A stretch of DNA of 64,000 nt from contig JACEFZ010013514.1 of assembly GCA_014155875.1 (NCBI GenBank), positions 18,501 through 82,500 of the forward strand. Reading direction: 5' to 3'. A program made the translations under genes and the position numbers. This document shows, in pieces, positions 31,985-42,345 of the stretch. This DNA comes from Cepaea nemoralis. Taxonomy: Eukaryota; Mollusca; Gastropoda; Stylommatophora; Helicidae. The number at the start of each line of letters is the position of its first letter. The stretch's first letter is position 1. Under the pieces are notes generated by a model that did not search any database, was not told the DNA's origin, and saw only the letters and a list, made by a program, of their open reading frames with translations.

Positions 31985-32150
31985 GTAGAAAAATAACTAA
32001 ATATGATAACAACTTGAAACCAGTTTATTTTTATACACACATTGTCCCTTTATGTCTCCACATAATTTTCGCCAGCATTGATGCACTTATTCCATCGTTT
32101 TATCAGTTCTCCCAGACCGGCTGCATAGAACTACGTACATTGACTTAAGC
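31985..32150 (-). pseudogene. Mariner-type transposase C-terminal remnant
   Basis: The minus strand from about 32,128 reads FYAAGLGELIKRWNKCINAG, then ENYVET and stop, the characteristic end of mariner-family (DD34D) transposases. The 3' non-coding part continues to about 31,985. The catalytic domain and 5' end are missing, so the element is dead. Its right inverted repeat may be at AACCAGTTTATTTTTATAC (32,016-32,034). Confidence 0.75.
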
Positions 32151-32229
32151 TCCCCGGTGGACCTAACTTAAAACGGGTAAAAAAAAAAAAAAGAGGCAGT
32201 GTGATTTTGACCACAACATCCTAGGATAG

Positions 32230-32960
32230 TCGATTGATCTATAAGAATATGGAGACACAGCCATATACCCGAGGTATTCACTCACTGTACTCACTGTACT
32301 CACTTCAAGTGGAACATAACTGTCCTTACTTTCGTTGCCTACAATGCATTATAATCACCCTCTCATCTCATAAGGTTCCTCTTGTACCTTGCCGTGTCGA
32401 GATGAAGAATAAATATCGGCAGTGTGCAAGTTTATTGACTACATGTTTCGAGATTCCCAAGGACGTTGCTAATCCCTCTGTTCATTTGGTTGGTCTCTTC
32501 TGCTTCCATTTGGTGTGTATATCATTGCTTATTGTGGTATACTGTTAGTTGGTAATATAGTTACATGGCCAAACCATTTAACTTGCTGCCTTCTGATAAA
32601 ATCTATCTCTGCTATAACCTCCACTTTAGTTCTGATTTCTCTAGTTCTTCATTTCTCTCTTCTTGATACATTTATTTTTTTGTGATTTTTCTTTTCTCTT
32701 TTCTTGTCATTGTCCATGTTTGGCATTGGTAGCAAACAGTTGGTAGGAAGATTGTGTTGTAGAATGCTTTCTTAGTAACTATTGACGCGTGTTTGTTCTT
32801 TAGTATTAGTGACATTTGTCCAATGAGTTGGCTTGCCTTATTGCACCTATTTTCGATCTCGTCTTCTGATCTGCCACTTGATAATATTATACTTCCTACG
32901 TACTTGAAGCTCTATGACTCTCTTTATGTAGCCAACTGCCTCGTTATATAATTAGTGACG
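32230..32960 (-). pseudogene. LINE 3' part of the ATGAG-tailed family, decayed
   Basis: It matches 26,645-27,345 in order. The shared 3' terminus CAAGGTACAAGAGGAACCTT lies at 32,370-32,395, and CAAGTTAAATGGTTTGGCCA near 32,570 and the AGAAATCAGAACTAAAGTGG block follow. It is more degenerate than the 26.7-kb copy, with internal deletions and duplicated CTCACTGTACT upstream. Confidence 0.7.
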
Positions 32961-33660
32961 CGTGTGAATGGATTAACGAGATTCCCACTGTCCCTATCTA
33001 CTATCTAACGAAACCACAGCCAAGGGAACGGGCTTGGTAGAATCAGAGGGGAAAGAAGACCCTGTTGAGCTTGACTCAAGTCCGACTTTGTGAAGACACA
33101 TGAAGGGTGTAGCATAGGTGGGAGCGCAAGCGCAATTGAAATACCACTTCTTTTATCGTTTCTTTACTTATTCAGTCACAAGCGGAGATTTGGTCGTAAC
33201 AGATGAACAATATCTCCAGCGGGCCTATTCTCGCTGGTCGCGGGATCCGCAAGAGTCAGACAGGGAGTCTGACGGTAGGTCACGCTTACGTTGGTCCGGA
33301 CACTTACGAATGAGAGGTGTACACGCTCATACAGGCCCAGACACTGCTTTAAGGCCCTGTGATGCGGAATATGGCTGAACGCCTTTAAACCAAGTTCCAT
33401 GTGAGGGTCTGGCCACCACTCACCTCTTGCTATTGAAGGCTTGATGCTGAGCCGCCAGCGTCTGCAGCCTACCTTGTTCCAGAAGTACTGGTTATCCTTT
33501 CATCTGGAGTAAACAAGGCAAGGCCGAGAGAGGGAACATGCTGCATGGGCAACACATGTTCTCTCAATCCATGCCCAGGCATTGTGCGGTGGGATTTTGG
33601 CCAAATTCCAATCCACATATTTTCGTCTGTCAAGACGGCAAGGTGCCACTCACTCACTTG
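32960..33660. other. Mixed region with a Repeat L fragment
   Basis: 33,490-33,590 is an inverted, diverged Repeat L (AACACATGTTCTCTC region and GGCAAGGCCGAGAGAGGG). The rest shows no recognised gene. It separates two LINE parts that probably once were continuous. Confidence 0.5.
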
Positions 33661-34135
33661 AAGCTCTTTACTTATTTTAGGGTGTGTTCTTTTAGATGAA
33701 TCTTTGTTGTTGCATATTCTTTGGTTATAATCATTACCTCAATTTTTACGGATTCTAATTGCAATGTTTTGTTCCTACACACTTTTTTAGAGTTCTTTAA
33801 TGGTTTAAATTGCCATTGCTTCTTCTTATGTGTTCTATTTGTCATGCAGTGTTCTTGCGGTATCTGTTTGTCTGGTTTCTTTAAATATGTGGTCTATATA
33901 GATTATGAACAAGAGAGGGGACAGGACAAAGCCTTGTAGCACTCCGGATCTTATGGTGAAGGTTTCTGAGTGTCCTCCATTTGATCTTGCCGTCCATTCA
34001 CTGTTGTTGTACAAGCTTCCATATAAGTTTGTTAGATGTGTACTCACTCCATATCGTTTAAGGATTTCCCACAGCTTGTTTCTATCTACTCAATCAAATC
34101 TCTTTTCTTGGTCGACAAAGGCTAAGTAATTAACA
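33660..34135 (-). pseudogene. LINE reverse transcriptase palm fragment
   Basis: The minus frame from 34,047 reads LTNLYGSLYNNSEWTARSNG, then GVLQGFVLSPLLFIIYIDHI (RT domain B with QGxVLSPLLF). Upstream, near 34,100, FDQEKRFD-like residues mark domain A. The YADD box should follow but is replaced by decayed sequence. Same orientation as 32.23-32.96 kb. Confidence 0.75.
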
Positions 34136-34720
34136 TCACAAGCTACAAATAAAGTGTAAGTCTGTTGATAAAGAAGAGTGATTATCAGAAAATGGATGCC
34201 CAACTGTATAAAACAAACATGAAATGCCTGTTTAACAAAAAAATTATTTTTACGCAACAAAACATCGGAAGCAAGCAATGTAGACATGAACAACATCAAC
34301 TACAAAATCCATCTTAAGAAGAACAAAACCCTGTGTAAGCTCAAAAACTCAACCCATCCGACACAACAAAACTCGACCTTATCCTCGAGAAACGATACTC
34401 GCTCGTATCTTCAAGCTAGCCGCCAAACAAATCACAGTATCAACAATAAAGACATCCCATCGTTGAGATGCTTCCACTTATTTGCCTTGCATTAGAGAAA
34501 AAAGCAATGCTTAGGAAACAATAACTGTCGGGAATGAATAATGTCATCCTTGCCAGTTCTCCCCCTTTCCTTGCCTGCGTTCAGATGTAAATTTACTAAG
34601 TCTAGAGTTTCAAGGTTAATACATACACAGGAACTCAGTGAATCCGCGCAAACAACAAACAAATGAGCTAAAGTTTCATTTGGTTTATAAAGGACCACTT
34701 TTATTCTACCGGGGATATCT
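34135..34720. other. No recognised gene
   Basis: AT-rich, unique-looking sequence. No motif recognised. Confidence 0.35.
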
Positions 34721-34799
34721 GCATAAGTGCCCCAGCCTCCCCCCAGAGGTCACACAGTGATAATTTCGGCAGTGGACTATTTCTTCTCGCGGATCAGCA

Positions 34800-35125
34800 C
34801 CCGCAATTGTGTGCATGCCAGCATCATGCATACTGCCCATGTTCTTCGCATGGGTAAAAGTAGTCCCAGAGATGATACAACCCCTGGCTGTGGACTGTTA
34901 GGCCTCCACATGAGATGGGGTGTCCAGTTGCCTTCTTAGCCGCCGTTATGTTTCCAGACAATTCCTAGAATATTCTGAAAATTACCTGGTATCTATTTTA
35001 CGAGGCTGGATCGACCCCAGATCAGTATTTTTCGGAAAAAACATAATGCTGCCTCTACTGGGGATTTGAACCTTAAACATTGTCTTGACAGGGCAGCGCA
35101 TTAACCACTGTACCACCCCGGCCAC
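34800..35125 (-). mobile_element. tRNA-headed SINE, minus strand
   Basis: Reversed it starts GTGGCCGGGGTGGTACAGTG, then GTTAATGCGC (box A) and GGTTCAAATCCCCAGTAGAG (box B), with a body running to about 34,800 (GGCCTAACAGTCCACAGCCA). The head is tRNA-like with normal A-B box spacing. I see no second copy in the window. Confidence 0.7.
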
Positions 35126-35349
35126 CTAAACGGGTAGGCTTTCAATATGTTGGAATGTAGCCCGAGCAGCCGATTGCTACTTCCAGTTTCGCTCTTCAAC
35201 TGCCGGAGTATTTTGACTTGTGCAATGTGTACGTGGGTCCTTCTAGTTGTCCGCTCTTTTCTGTAAAGTATAGGTGCCCGATTCACTACCCCAGGATCGA
35301 AGTATAAAATCCACAGCCTGATTCCTCTTCGGTCCTCTCAAGTTAAAGA

Positions 35350-35605
35350 CTGAAGCAGTATGTCTAAATTATCAAAGACGACTGCCATTGCTGCCTATAG
35401 TAGCTTTCGGTGTAGGACAGGATGGGAGGATTTAACCTAGGGAAGTAAGGCCACCTGCTGGATAGTGCTTGTGAGAAGAACTGTGCAGGTTAGGGGGGTT
35501 TTTTTTAAACCCCTGACAGAAAAAGCCATCACCTTACTGAAGATTCGAACCTGGGTCTCCCGAATGCGAACCCGGAGTTTTAGGCACACAACCCGACGCT
35601 TCTCT
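35350..35605 (-). mobile_element. SINE-F copy, minus strand
   Basis: Reversed it shows CCCAGGTTCGAATCTTCAGT (box B), then CCCCCCTAACCTGCACAGT and TGTCCTACACCGAAAGCTAC, ending CTATAGGCAGCA. It matches 62,795-63,020 over the body and tail. Confidence 0.7.
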
Positions 35606-35719
35606 GCGTTTAAACATGTGATATGAATGTATACCGTTCTAAAGGGTTACTCCTTTTGCACAACTTGTATCACGTAGTGATGATTGATATCCTCTGGTAT
35701 CATGCTAGCATGTAGACTA

Positions 35720-35953
35720 CCTTCAATAAAGAACATCAATCCAACAGATCAATATATTTTCCTCTTCCATCCTTCGGTGTAAAAGTATCATACATAGAGA
35801 CAAACAGACAGACAGAATGACAGACAAGTAGGTCTCTTTAAAAACGTGTAGCATGTCTTAATTTCTTATCTATATATATATATATATCTTCCTCTTTTAT
35901 CCTTCGCTGTAGGAATTACTTTTTTCCCCTCATATAGACAGACACACACACAC

Positions 35954-36001
<48 letters not shown>

Positions 36002-37400
36002 AGAGAGGGGACAGAGAGTCAGACAGACAGGACTCTTCCAAAGCGTGTAGCATGTCTTGCGTTCTTATATATACCTTCCAATTCTACCCTTCGGCGTAGA
36101 AATATACTTTTTTCTCTAATAAAGACAGAAAGACAAACAGACAGACTGACTGACAGACTGGCAGACAGACAGACAGACCAACAGACAGAAAGAGGGCCAG
36201 ACAGAGGACCAGACAGACAGACAGACAGACAGACAGACGGATGGACAGACAGACAGACAGACGGACGGACGGACGGACAGACAGACGGACGGACGGACGG
36301 ACAGACAGACAGACAGACAGACAGCGAGCCAGTAGACAGACAAGCAGACAGACAGACTAATAGACAGCCAGACAAACGAACAGACAGACAAACAGAGAGA
36401 CAGACAGGCCTCTTGCAAAACTTGTAGCATGTTTTTAAGATTGATATATTTTGAACCATGCTACGATGTTGAATACCTTCAATAAAAACACATCAAGCCA
36501 ATTAAAGTGCATTCACATTGGATCAGAAGCCATGGGCGATCAACCCATCTCACACTAAACCTAAACTCACCTTCCACAGCCGATTTATTTTCAACTAAGC
36601 ACCAGTCACGCTCACAAGAGTCTATGTTCTCTTTAGTACTCGCTGTTACTCTTTTACCTTCGTCTGTAAAAATACTGTCCGTTCTATTTGAGTCTTTCCT
36701 CTTAAAACATCGGCTATAGGAATGTCCTAAGTTCTTATTGAGTCTTCCCTCATAAACCATCGGCTGTACGAATGTCTTAAGTGTTTATTGAGTCTTTCCG
36801 CTTAAACTAACAGCTGTAGAAATGTCTTAAGTTTTTTTTTTTTTTTTATTGTCTTCCCTCTTAAACGATCGGCTGTAGGACTGCCTTAAGTTATTATTGT
36901 GTCTTCCCTCTTAAACCATCGGCCGTAGGACTGTCTTAAGTTCTTATTTATTTAGTTTTACTCTTAAACCATCGGCTGTAGGAATGTTTTAAGTTCTTAT
37001 TGAGTCTTCCTACTTAAACCATCGGGTATTGGAATGTCTTAAGTTCTTATTGAGTCTTCCCTCTTAAACCATCAGCGGTAGGAATGTCTTAAGTTGTTAT
37101 TGAGTCTTCCCTCTTCTCCCCTAGGCTGTAAAAATACCTTTAGTTCTTATATATACTTTCCTATGCTTTCATTCGCTTTTGAAATACTTTTAGTTCTTAT
37201 ATACACTTTCTACTTCTATCATTCGCTGTAGAAATACCTTTAGTTGTTGTATATGCTTTCCTCTTCTATCATTCGCTGAAGAAATACCACGTGTTTTGTT
37301 TTTTAATATTGTTTCTCATAAGCCATCAGCTGTAGAAATGCTTCAAGTTTTTATAATACCTTCAAATGCTAACCTTCGCTGTAGAAATATCCTTTGGGAA
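35720..37400. repeat. Complex tandem region with 50-bp core unit
   Basis: From about 36,675 to 37,110 the unit TCTTAAGTTC + TTATTGAGTC + TTCCCTCTTA + AACCATCGGC + TGTAGGAATG (50 bp) repeats about eight times, with a T-run expansion at 36,832. 37,110-37,400 holds diverged units (CTTTCCTCTTCTATCATTCG, CTGTAGAAATACC). To the left, three longer units at about 35,756, 35,885 and 36,070 contain the same CTTC-to-CTGTAGAAATA core followed by GACA repeats and GTGTAGCATGTCTT. CTACCTTCAATAAAGAACAT at 35,717 and TACCTTCAATAAAAACACAT at 36,473 mark a further duplication. Confidence 0.8.
36120..36412. repeat. (CAGA)n/(CGGA)n microsatellite
   Basis: About 290 bp of CAGA with CGGA and other variants, inside one of the long units of the surrounding tandem region. 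Cys-Leu-Ser-Val frames are artefacts. Confidence 0.93.
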
Positions 37401-37689
37401 GTTGAAGAGTGTGTGGTCTTATCCATTCAGCCATGCTGACCTCCGCCTAGCCTGTTAATTTACATGTGCTCCTACACAGTACAGCCGGTGCATTCGTACG
37501 ATCGCTAGGAGGTTAAGCTTAAAGTGGCAGGAGCGCGGTTGGACTGGAGCTGGTTCGACGCTTGCGCTCGTTCGTCCGGTGCGCGAAGGAAAGACTGACC
37601 ACTATTTTTCCGTGCACTCAATACAAACCTTCCCATACCCACCGCAGGTTTCTCTTACTGGCTTCTTTAACTGATTAGTGTTAAAGAAA

Positions 37690-38250
37690 CAGTAGCTTTG
37701 GCCCGAACAAAAATGGTTGGAGGAAAATGGGAAGTAGGGGTGTGTCACAGTTATGACTTAAAGGTTGTTAATATGGTAGCAGAGGTGTTTCCAAGGCACC
37801 AGGGCTAGGTTTCATACTGGCCAAGACCTACGTACTAACACGTCCTAGCCGTGCGTCCTGGGCAAGGGGTTCCTTCAGGGTCCTGGCTAACGTAGTAGGA
37901 TAGCTGATTATTCCGAAGTCGGGAGAGTATCTGCCTGCACGGCGAGGCACCACCAGTTTGTACATCAATAAGCCAGACATGGGACAACGGATACTCACGT
38001 AATCCTCAGTCCGGTATGGCATCACACTGATGTTGGACAACAGGATGTCTTCATCTGACATACAGGACTTCGCGCTGGAGTTCACAACCAGCGAACACAA
38101 GCGAACAAGAAGGCTGCTTAGGGAAAACTACTGTTTTGATATTTTAATTGAGACAACATCTTGCAATGACAACATTTCGGCGATATATAAACAGATATGA
38201 GAAGGCGCCTAAGATGACTGATCATTCCATGGCACTTAATGAGTTAAGAG
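37690..38250 (+). repeat. Repeat I split by Repeat M copy 2
   Basis: 37,705-37,782 (GGGAAGTAGGGGTGTGTCAC, then GTTGTTAATATGGTAGCAG) and the stretch ending near 38,250 (CCATGGCACTTAATGAGTTA) correspond to the two ends of Repeat I at 20.55-20.79 kb. Between them, 37,782-38,105 is the second copy of Repeat M. Repeat M therefore inserted later. Confidence 0.65.
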
Positions 38251-38264
38251 ACTAGAAGATTTTC

Positions 38265-39365
38265 AACAAAATGAACCAACATCAACATCAACATTAAAAT
38301 CAACATCAATATCAACATCAATATTAACATCAACATTAACACCAACATTAACACCAACATTAACATCAACATTAACATCAACATTAACATCAACATTAAC
38401 ATCAACATTAACATCAACATTAACATCAACATTAACATCAACATTAACATCAACATCAACAGTAACATTTACACTAACATCAACATTAACATTTACATTA
38501 ACATCAACATCAATATTAACATCAACATTAACATCAACATTAACATTAACATCAACATTACAATCAACATCAATATCAACATCAACATCAACATTATCAT
38601 CAACATCAACATTAACATTAAAATCAACATCAATATCAACATCAATATTAACATCACCAGTAACACCAACATTAACATCAACATTAACATCAACATTAAC
38701 ATCAACATTAACATCAACATTAACATCAACATTAACATCAACATTAACATTTACACTAACATCAACATTAACATCAACATTAGCATTTACATTAACATCA
38801 ACATCAATATTAACATCAACATTAACATCAACATTAACATTAACATCAACATTAAAATCAACATCAATATTAACATCAACATCCACATCAACATCAACAT
38901 TAACATTAAAATCAACATCAATATCAACATCAATATTAACATCAACATTAACACCAACATTAACATCAACATTAACATCAACATCAACATCAACATCAAC
39001 ATTAAAATCAGCATCAATATCAACATCAATATTGACATCAACATTAACACCAACATTAACATCAACATTAACATCAACATTAACATCAACATTAACATCA
39101 ACATTAACATCAACATTAACATTTACATTAACATCAACATTAACATCAACATTAACATTTACATTAACATCAACATCAATATTAACATCAACATTAACAT
39201 TAACATCAACATTAACATCAACATCAATATTAACATCAACATTAACATCAACATTAACATTAACATCAACATTAAAATCAATATCAATATCAACATCAAC
39301 ATTAACATTTACATTAACATCAACATCAACATTAACATTAACATCAACATCAACATCAACAGTGT
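38265..39365. repeat. AACATC/AACATT hexanucleotide-based minisatellite, 1.1 kb
   Basis: The array is built from 6-bp words AACATC and AACATT (often as a 12-bp pair), with CAATAT and AACACC variants and higher-order blocks. Because the period is a multiple of three, the minus strand is open for 386 codons as Asn/Asp-Val repeats. Nothing indicates translation. I class it as repeat only. Confidence 0.95.
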
Positions 39366-39369
39366 TCAA

Positions 39370-39850
39370 GACAACAGCTCGGGTTGAAGAACGGAGAGGC
39401 CAGAAAGGAGAAACCCACGACACATGTACTAGGAGGTATGCTAATCAACACTGAACGATACTGACAGTCGTCTTACACTTAATGCTAGTTTGCAGAGAAG
39501 ATTGGAGCACACGGATATGTCCGGGGTGTAGTGATACTAATCCGTACTGAGCTGTACTCACCTACCGAAGGATTTTCTCTTCAGTATCGCTGATATTTAC
39601 ACATTCAGTACACCTGTGTGCATTGATACGGATATGAAATGTAGACCAAAAAATTAAAAAAATAAAAACTTTGAAACTTCTAATAGTTGTGGAATTGTGG
39701 TTTCTGAGAAAAATGCAAAAAATACCATGGGCAGACAGACAAACCAACTTCCCCATTGTTGGTAGTTATTCTACAAAAGTCAAAATAAAGGTTCCTTTCG
39801 CAATTCTTAATGCACATTGGGTTTATACTGTAAAACATATGTTTGTATAT
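39370..39850. other. No recognised gene
   Basis: Mixed sequence without motif or repeat match. Confidence 0.35.
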
Positions 39851-39854
39851 ACCA

Positions 39855-40090
39855 ACCGGCACTCGGTGGGTCAAGCGGTCAGTATCACCCAGGCCGTCTT
39901 ACATTCCCAAGACATGTTCTAGTACGTATTGTAGGCGGGGTTGACCAAGAAGCCCAGGCTACTTTTAAAAACATGAATCCACCCCAGTGTGGATGGACCT
40001 CCAGGTCAGCAGGCCGGGAGGCGGTTGTCTAGTCACCATGCTGCGGCGGTTCAGGTGATTAAATATGGATCCAAGATACTCAACGTTTGG
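39855..40090 (+). repeat. Interspersed repeat shared with 48.46 kb
   Basis: GTGGGTCAAGCGGTCAGTAT, then CACCCAGGCCG and CATTCCCAAGACATG match the 48,465-48,535 segment (GTGGGTCATGTGGTCAGTAT). That segment is the 3' part of a tRNA-headed SINE. The head is not recognisable here. Confidence 0.55.
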
Positions 40091-40800
40091 CAAAGGATGA
40101 TATGGCAGATGTGATGAAGGCCCTCTTTGAGAATGAGATTAATGCATACACACACACAAACAGATGACTATCATGGTCTAGAGAGAATGCCGCAGCAAGG
40201 GTGGATAGAGAATCATGTCGGCAGTCGCCACTCAGAGGTAAAGAAGGACGGACATATCATCAATAAGAATGCTACGGACACCATTAGTATTGTGACTCTA
40301 TGCTGGCTGTTGAACATGAGTACTTAGCGCTTATTGTTATACCCTGGGTGTAATAATGCAGGTTCTCAACTCAAATCAACGTTTGTCATCTTTTCAATCA
40401 CTTCTTTGTTCGCTGCGATTGTTTCTGTCAATAGAATAAACACAAAGTCACTAACCTTCTATTCCCGGATTGTTTATCCATGTTTGTTGTCCCCAAATAA
40501 TTCTTCCAGTGCTATTGATTTATTTAGTTTCTTATTGGTAGGGACTAACTTGGAATGAACAGATTTAGCTTGAGAACTGAATTATAATTTGGCTTTATTT
40601 GAGCACACAAGACTGTGATTTTGCTGACAGAATCAATAAGTAACTTGTTGTGCCTGGTTAAATGTTTATAATTATGTTTGTTTTTGCACATCATATACAC
40701 GATAAATTGCTTTGTTTGCAAATGTTATTGCTGGACATTGTTATTCTTAAGATTATCATGCATTATTTTTATTATTATTATTATCATTATCGCTATCTTA
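40090..40800. other. Mostly unrecognised; Repeat J fragment at 40,255-40,325
   Basis: 40,285-40,325 (GACTCTATGCTGGCTGTTGA) is an inverted Repeat J piece. 40,765-40,790 is a short ATT tract. The rest shows no gene. Confidence 0.45.
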
Positions 40801-41231
40801 GGGGGGATGAGTGGTCTCGAGGTATGGTGTCCGTTCTCGAGGTATGGTGTCCGCCTCCAGTGCTGGAGGTCCCGGGTTCAGACCCCGGTGAGGACAGGGA
40901 TTTATTTATTTTTTTTTTTAAATCCACCTGGACTTCCAGTAATAAAATGTCCCCTGGTCTCTGGGTAGTGAGATCGGACGCCCGTGTGTATTGTTGCGCT
41001 CGTAAAAGATCCCTTGGTAGTTGGAAATAGAAAAAGAGTAGCCTAACGGCGCTGCCCGGGCAAAATTTCGAGTTAAAAATCTACCCAAAGTATTTCAGGA
41101 TCCTCGCCCATGCAAAGGAGCTCGTGCATTGAGCTGAGTTTCTCCAGACTCAAGTTTGAGTTAGGAGGAAAACGGAGCACTTATGGGTTAAACCGTGTGC
41201 CGTGATGTTGATCCAACGACTAAACTAAACT
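40801..41231 (+). mobile_element. SINE-A, full-length, with imperfect target duplication
   Basis: This is the best reference copy. The head GGATGAGTGGTCTCGAGGTA is followed by a 20-bp tandem duplication of the box A region (40,815-40,834 and 40,835-40,854). CCCGGGTTCAGACCCCGG (box B) lies at 40,871-40,888, then a T-run. The body has TAGTGAGATCGGACGCCCGT and CTAACGGCGCTGCCCGGGC, and the 3' end GTGTGCCGTGATGTTGATCC is followed by ACTAA repeats. Outside are ATCGCTATCTTA (40,789-40,800) and ATCGTTATCTGTA (41,232-41,244), a near-match duplication. Confidence 0.85.
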
Positions 41232-41234
41232 ATC

Positions 41235-41855
41235 GTTATCTGTACTAATAATATACTTCTTCTTCTTTTTGTAACATTCGTTCTTTCATGTTTACACCGA
41301 CACTAAATCAGTTACATATGTTACTTCTATGTTACCAGTAAAAGACTTATAGTGTGTTTAATTTTGTCTGTCCCAATATAAAATTCCATATCTCAGTAAC
41401 CAACTGAAGGAAAATGATGAGATTGGACCTATCAAAGACATATTCCTTGGGTGGGGGTAAATATAAGACGGCATGAAAAATTTTATAACGATGCAACAGA
41501 CAGTTTTCAAAATAATTGATCGTGAATGACGGCATTCATTTATAGACATACTATAGTTGCACGTCCTTTACAGAACATCGTCATATACCCCTGCATGTTT
41601 TAACGTCTCTGATATACTAGACAGTGTTTATGCTCGTAATTTGTCATTGCTCTTTGATCGACCGCCGCCTCATACCGTCGAAATCAACGCTAAGCGGTCT
41701 ATTTCTGAATTGCCCTCGAGTCGATATGTCGGGAAATAGCGATAAGTTCCCATTTCCCCTAATTCCCAATACTACCTTGAATAAGTTAATCCATTCCATT
41801 GGCACCTTGCCGTCTTCACAGACGATAGTTTGTGCTTTAAAAAGGCATAATTACT
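41235..41855. other. No recognised gene
   Basis: AT-rich sequence between SINE-A and the LINE. None of the short frames has recognisable features. Confidence 0.4.
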
Positions 41856-41856
41856 T

Positions 41857-42345
41857 TTACCTATGACGGTAGCGAATGTGAATAAGGCCAATTTGCGCTG
41901 TAAATGTCCGTTCACAGTGGGTGCATGTGAACACGTGGTCATTTCCACCATCATGCACCATCTTATGTCTCAAACGCTCTGTGTGTGACTTATCTGCAAT
42001 AATTTTCTCCTTTGTCTTTATACCATTTCTGATGTTCGCCCTCCATGCAACACGTTCAGCGGCGACTTGCTCCCAATGTGCATTATCAATGCCTGTATCA
42101 ATCATGTCCCGCTTACACACACCTTTGTATCGTAGTAGAGGTCGACCCTGAGATCTCTTACCCATCTGTAATTCACCAAAAAGATGTCCTTTGGTATTCT
42201 ACCATCATCCATCCTCCTAAGATGTCCTATCCATCTAAGTCTACGAAGACTGAGCATGGAATAAACTGTCACACAACCTGATCTTTCCAATACTTCAGTA
42301 TTTGTGATTTTGTCTTGCCACTTAATACCAAGAATTCTTCGCAGT
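41857..42345 (-). pseudogene. LINE C-terminal segment with zinc-finger-like motif
   Basis: It contains LRRLRWIGHLRRMDDGRIPK and, in a shifted frame, GKRSQGRPLLRYKGVCKRDM. NAHWEQVAAERVAWR follows, and finally FTCTHCERTFTAQIGLIHIR with a closing Tyr-Arg-His. The spacing C-x2-C-x12-H-x3-H resembles a C2H2 finger and is typical of the end of this LINE family. In related elements this part may bind nucleic acid. That is inference here. Confidence 0.75.

Noticed and set aside
36019..36459. Cys/Leu/Ser/Val-rich frames as secreted peptides
   Set aside because: They are translations of the CAGA/CGGA array on the minus strand.
38263..39423. 386-codon open reading frame as a gene
   Set aside because: It is the translation of a hexanucleotide-based array, with no start context, domain or non-repeat part of note.
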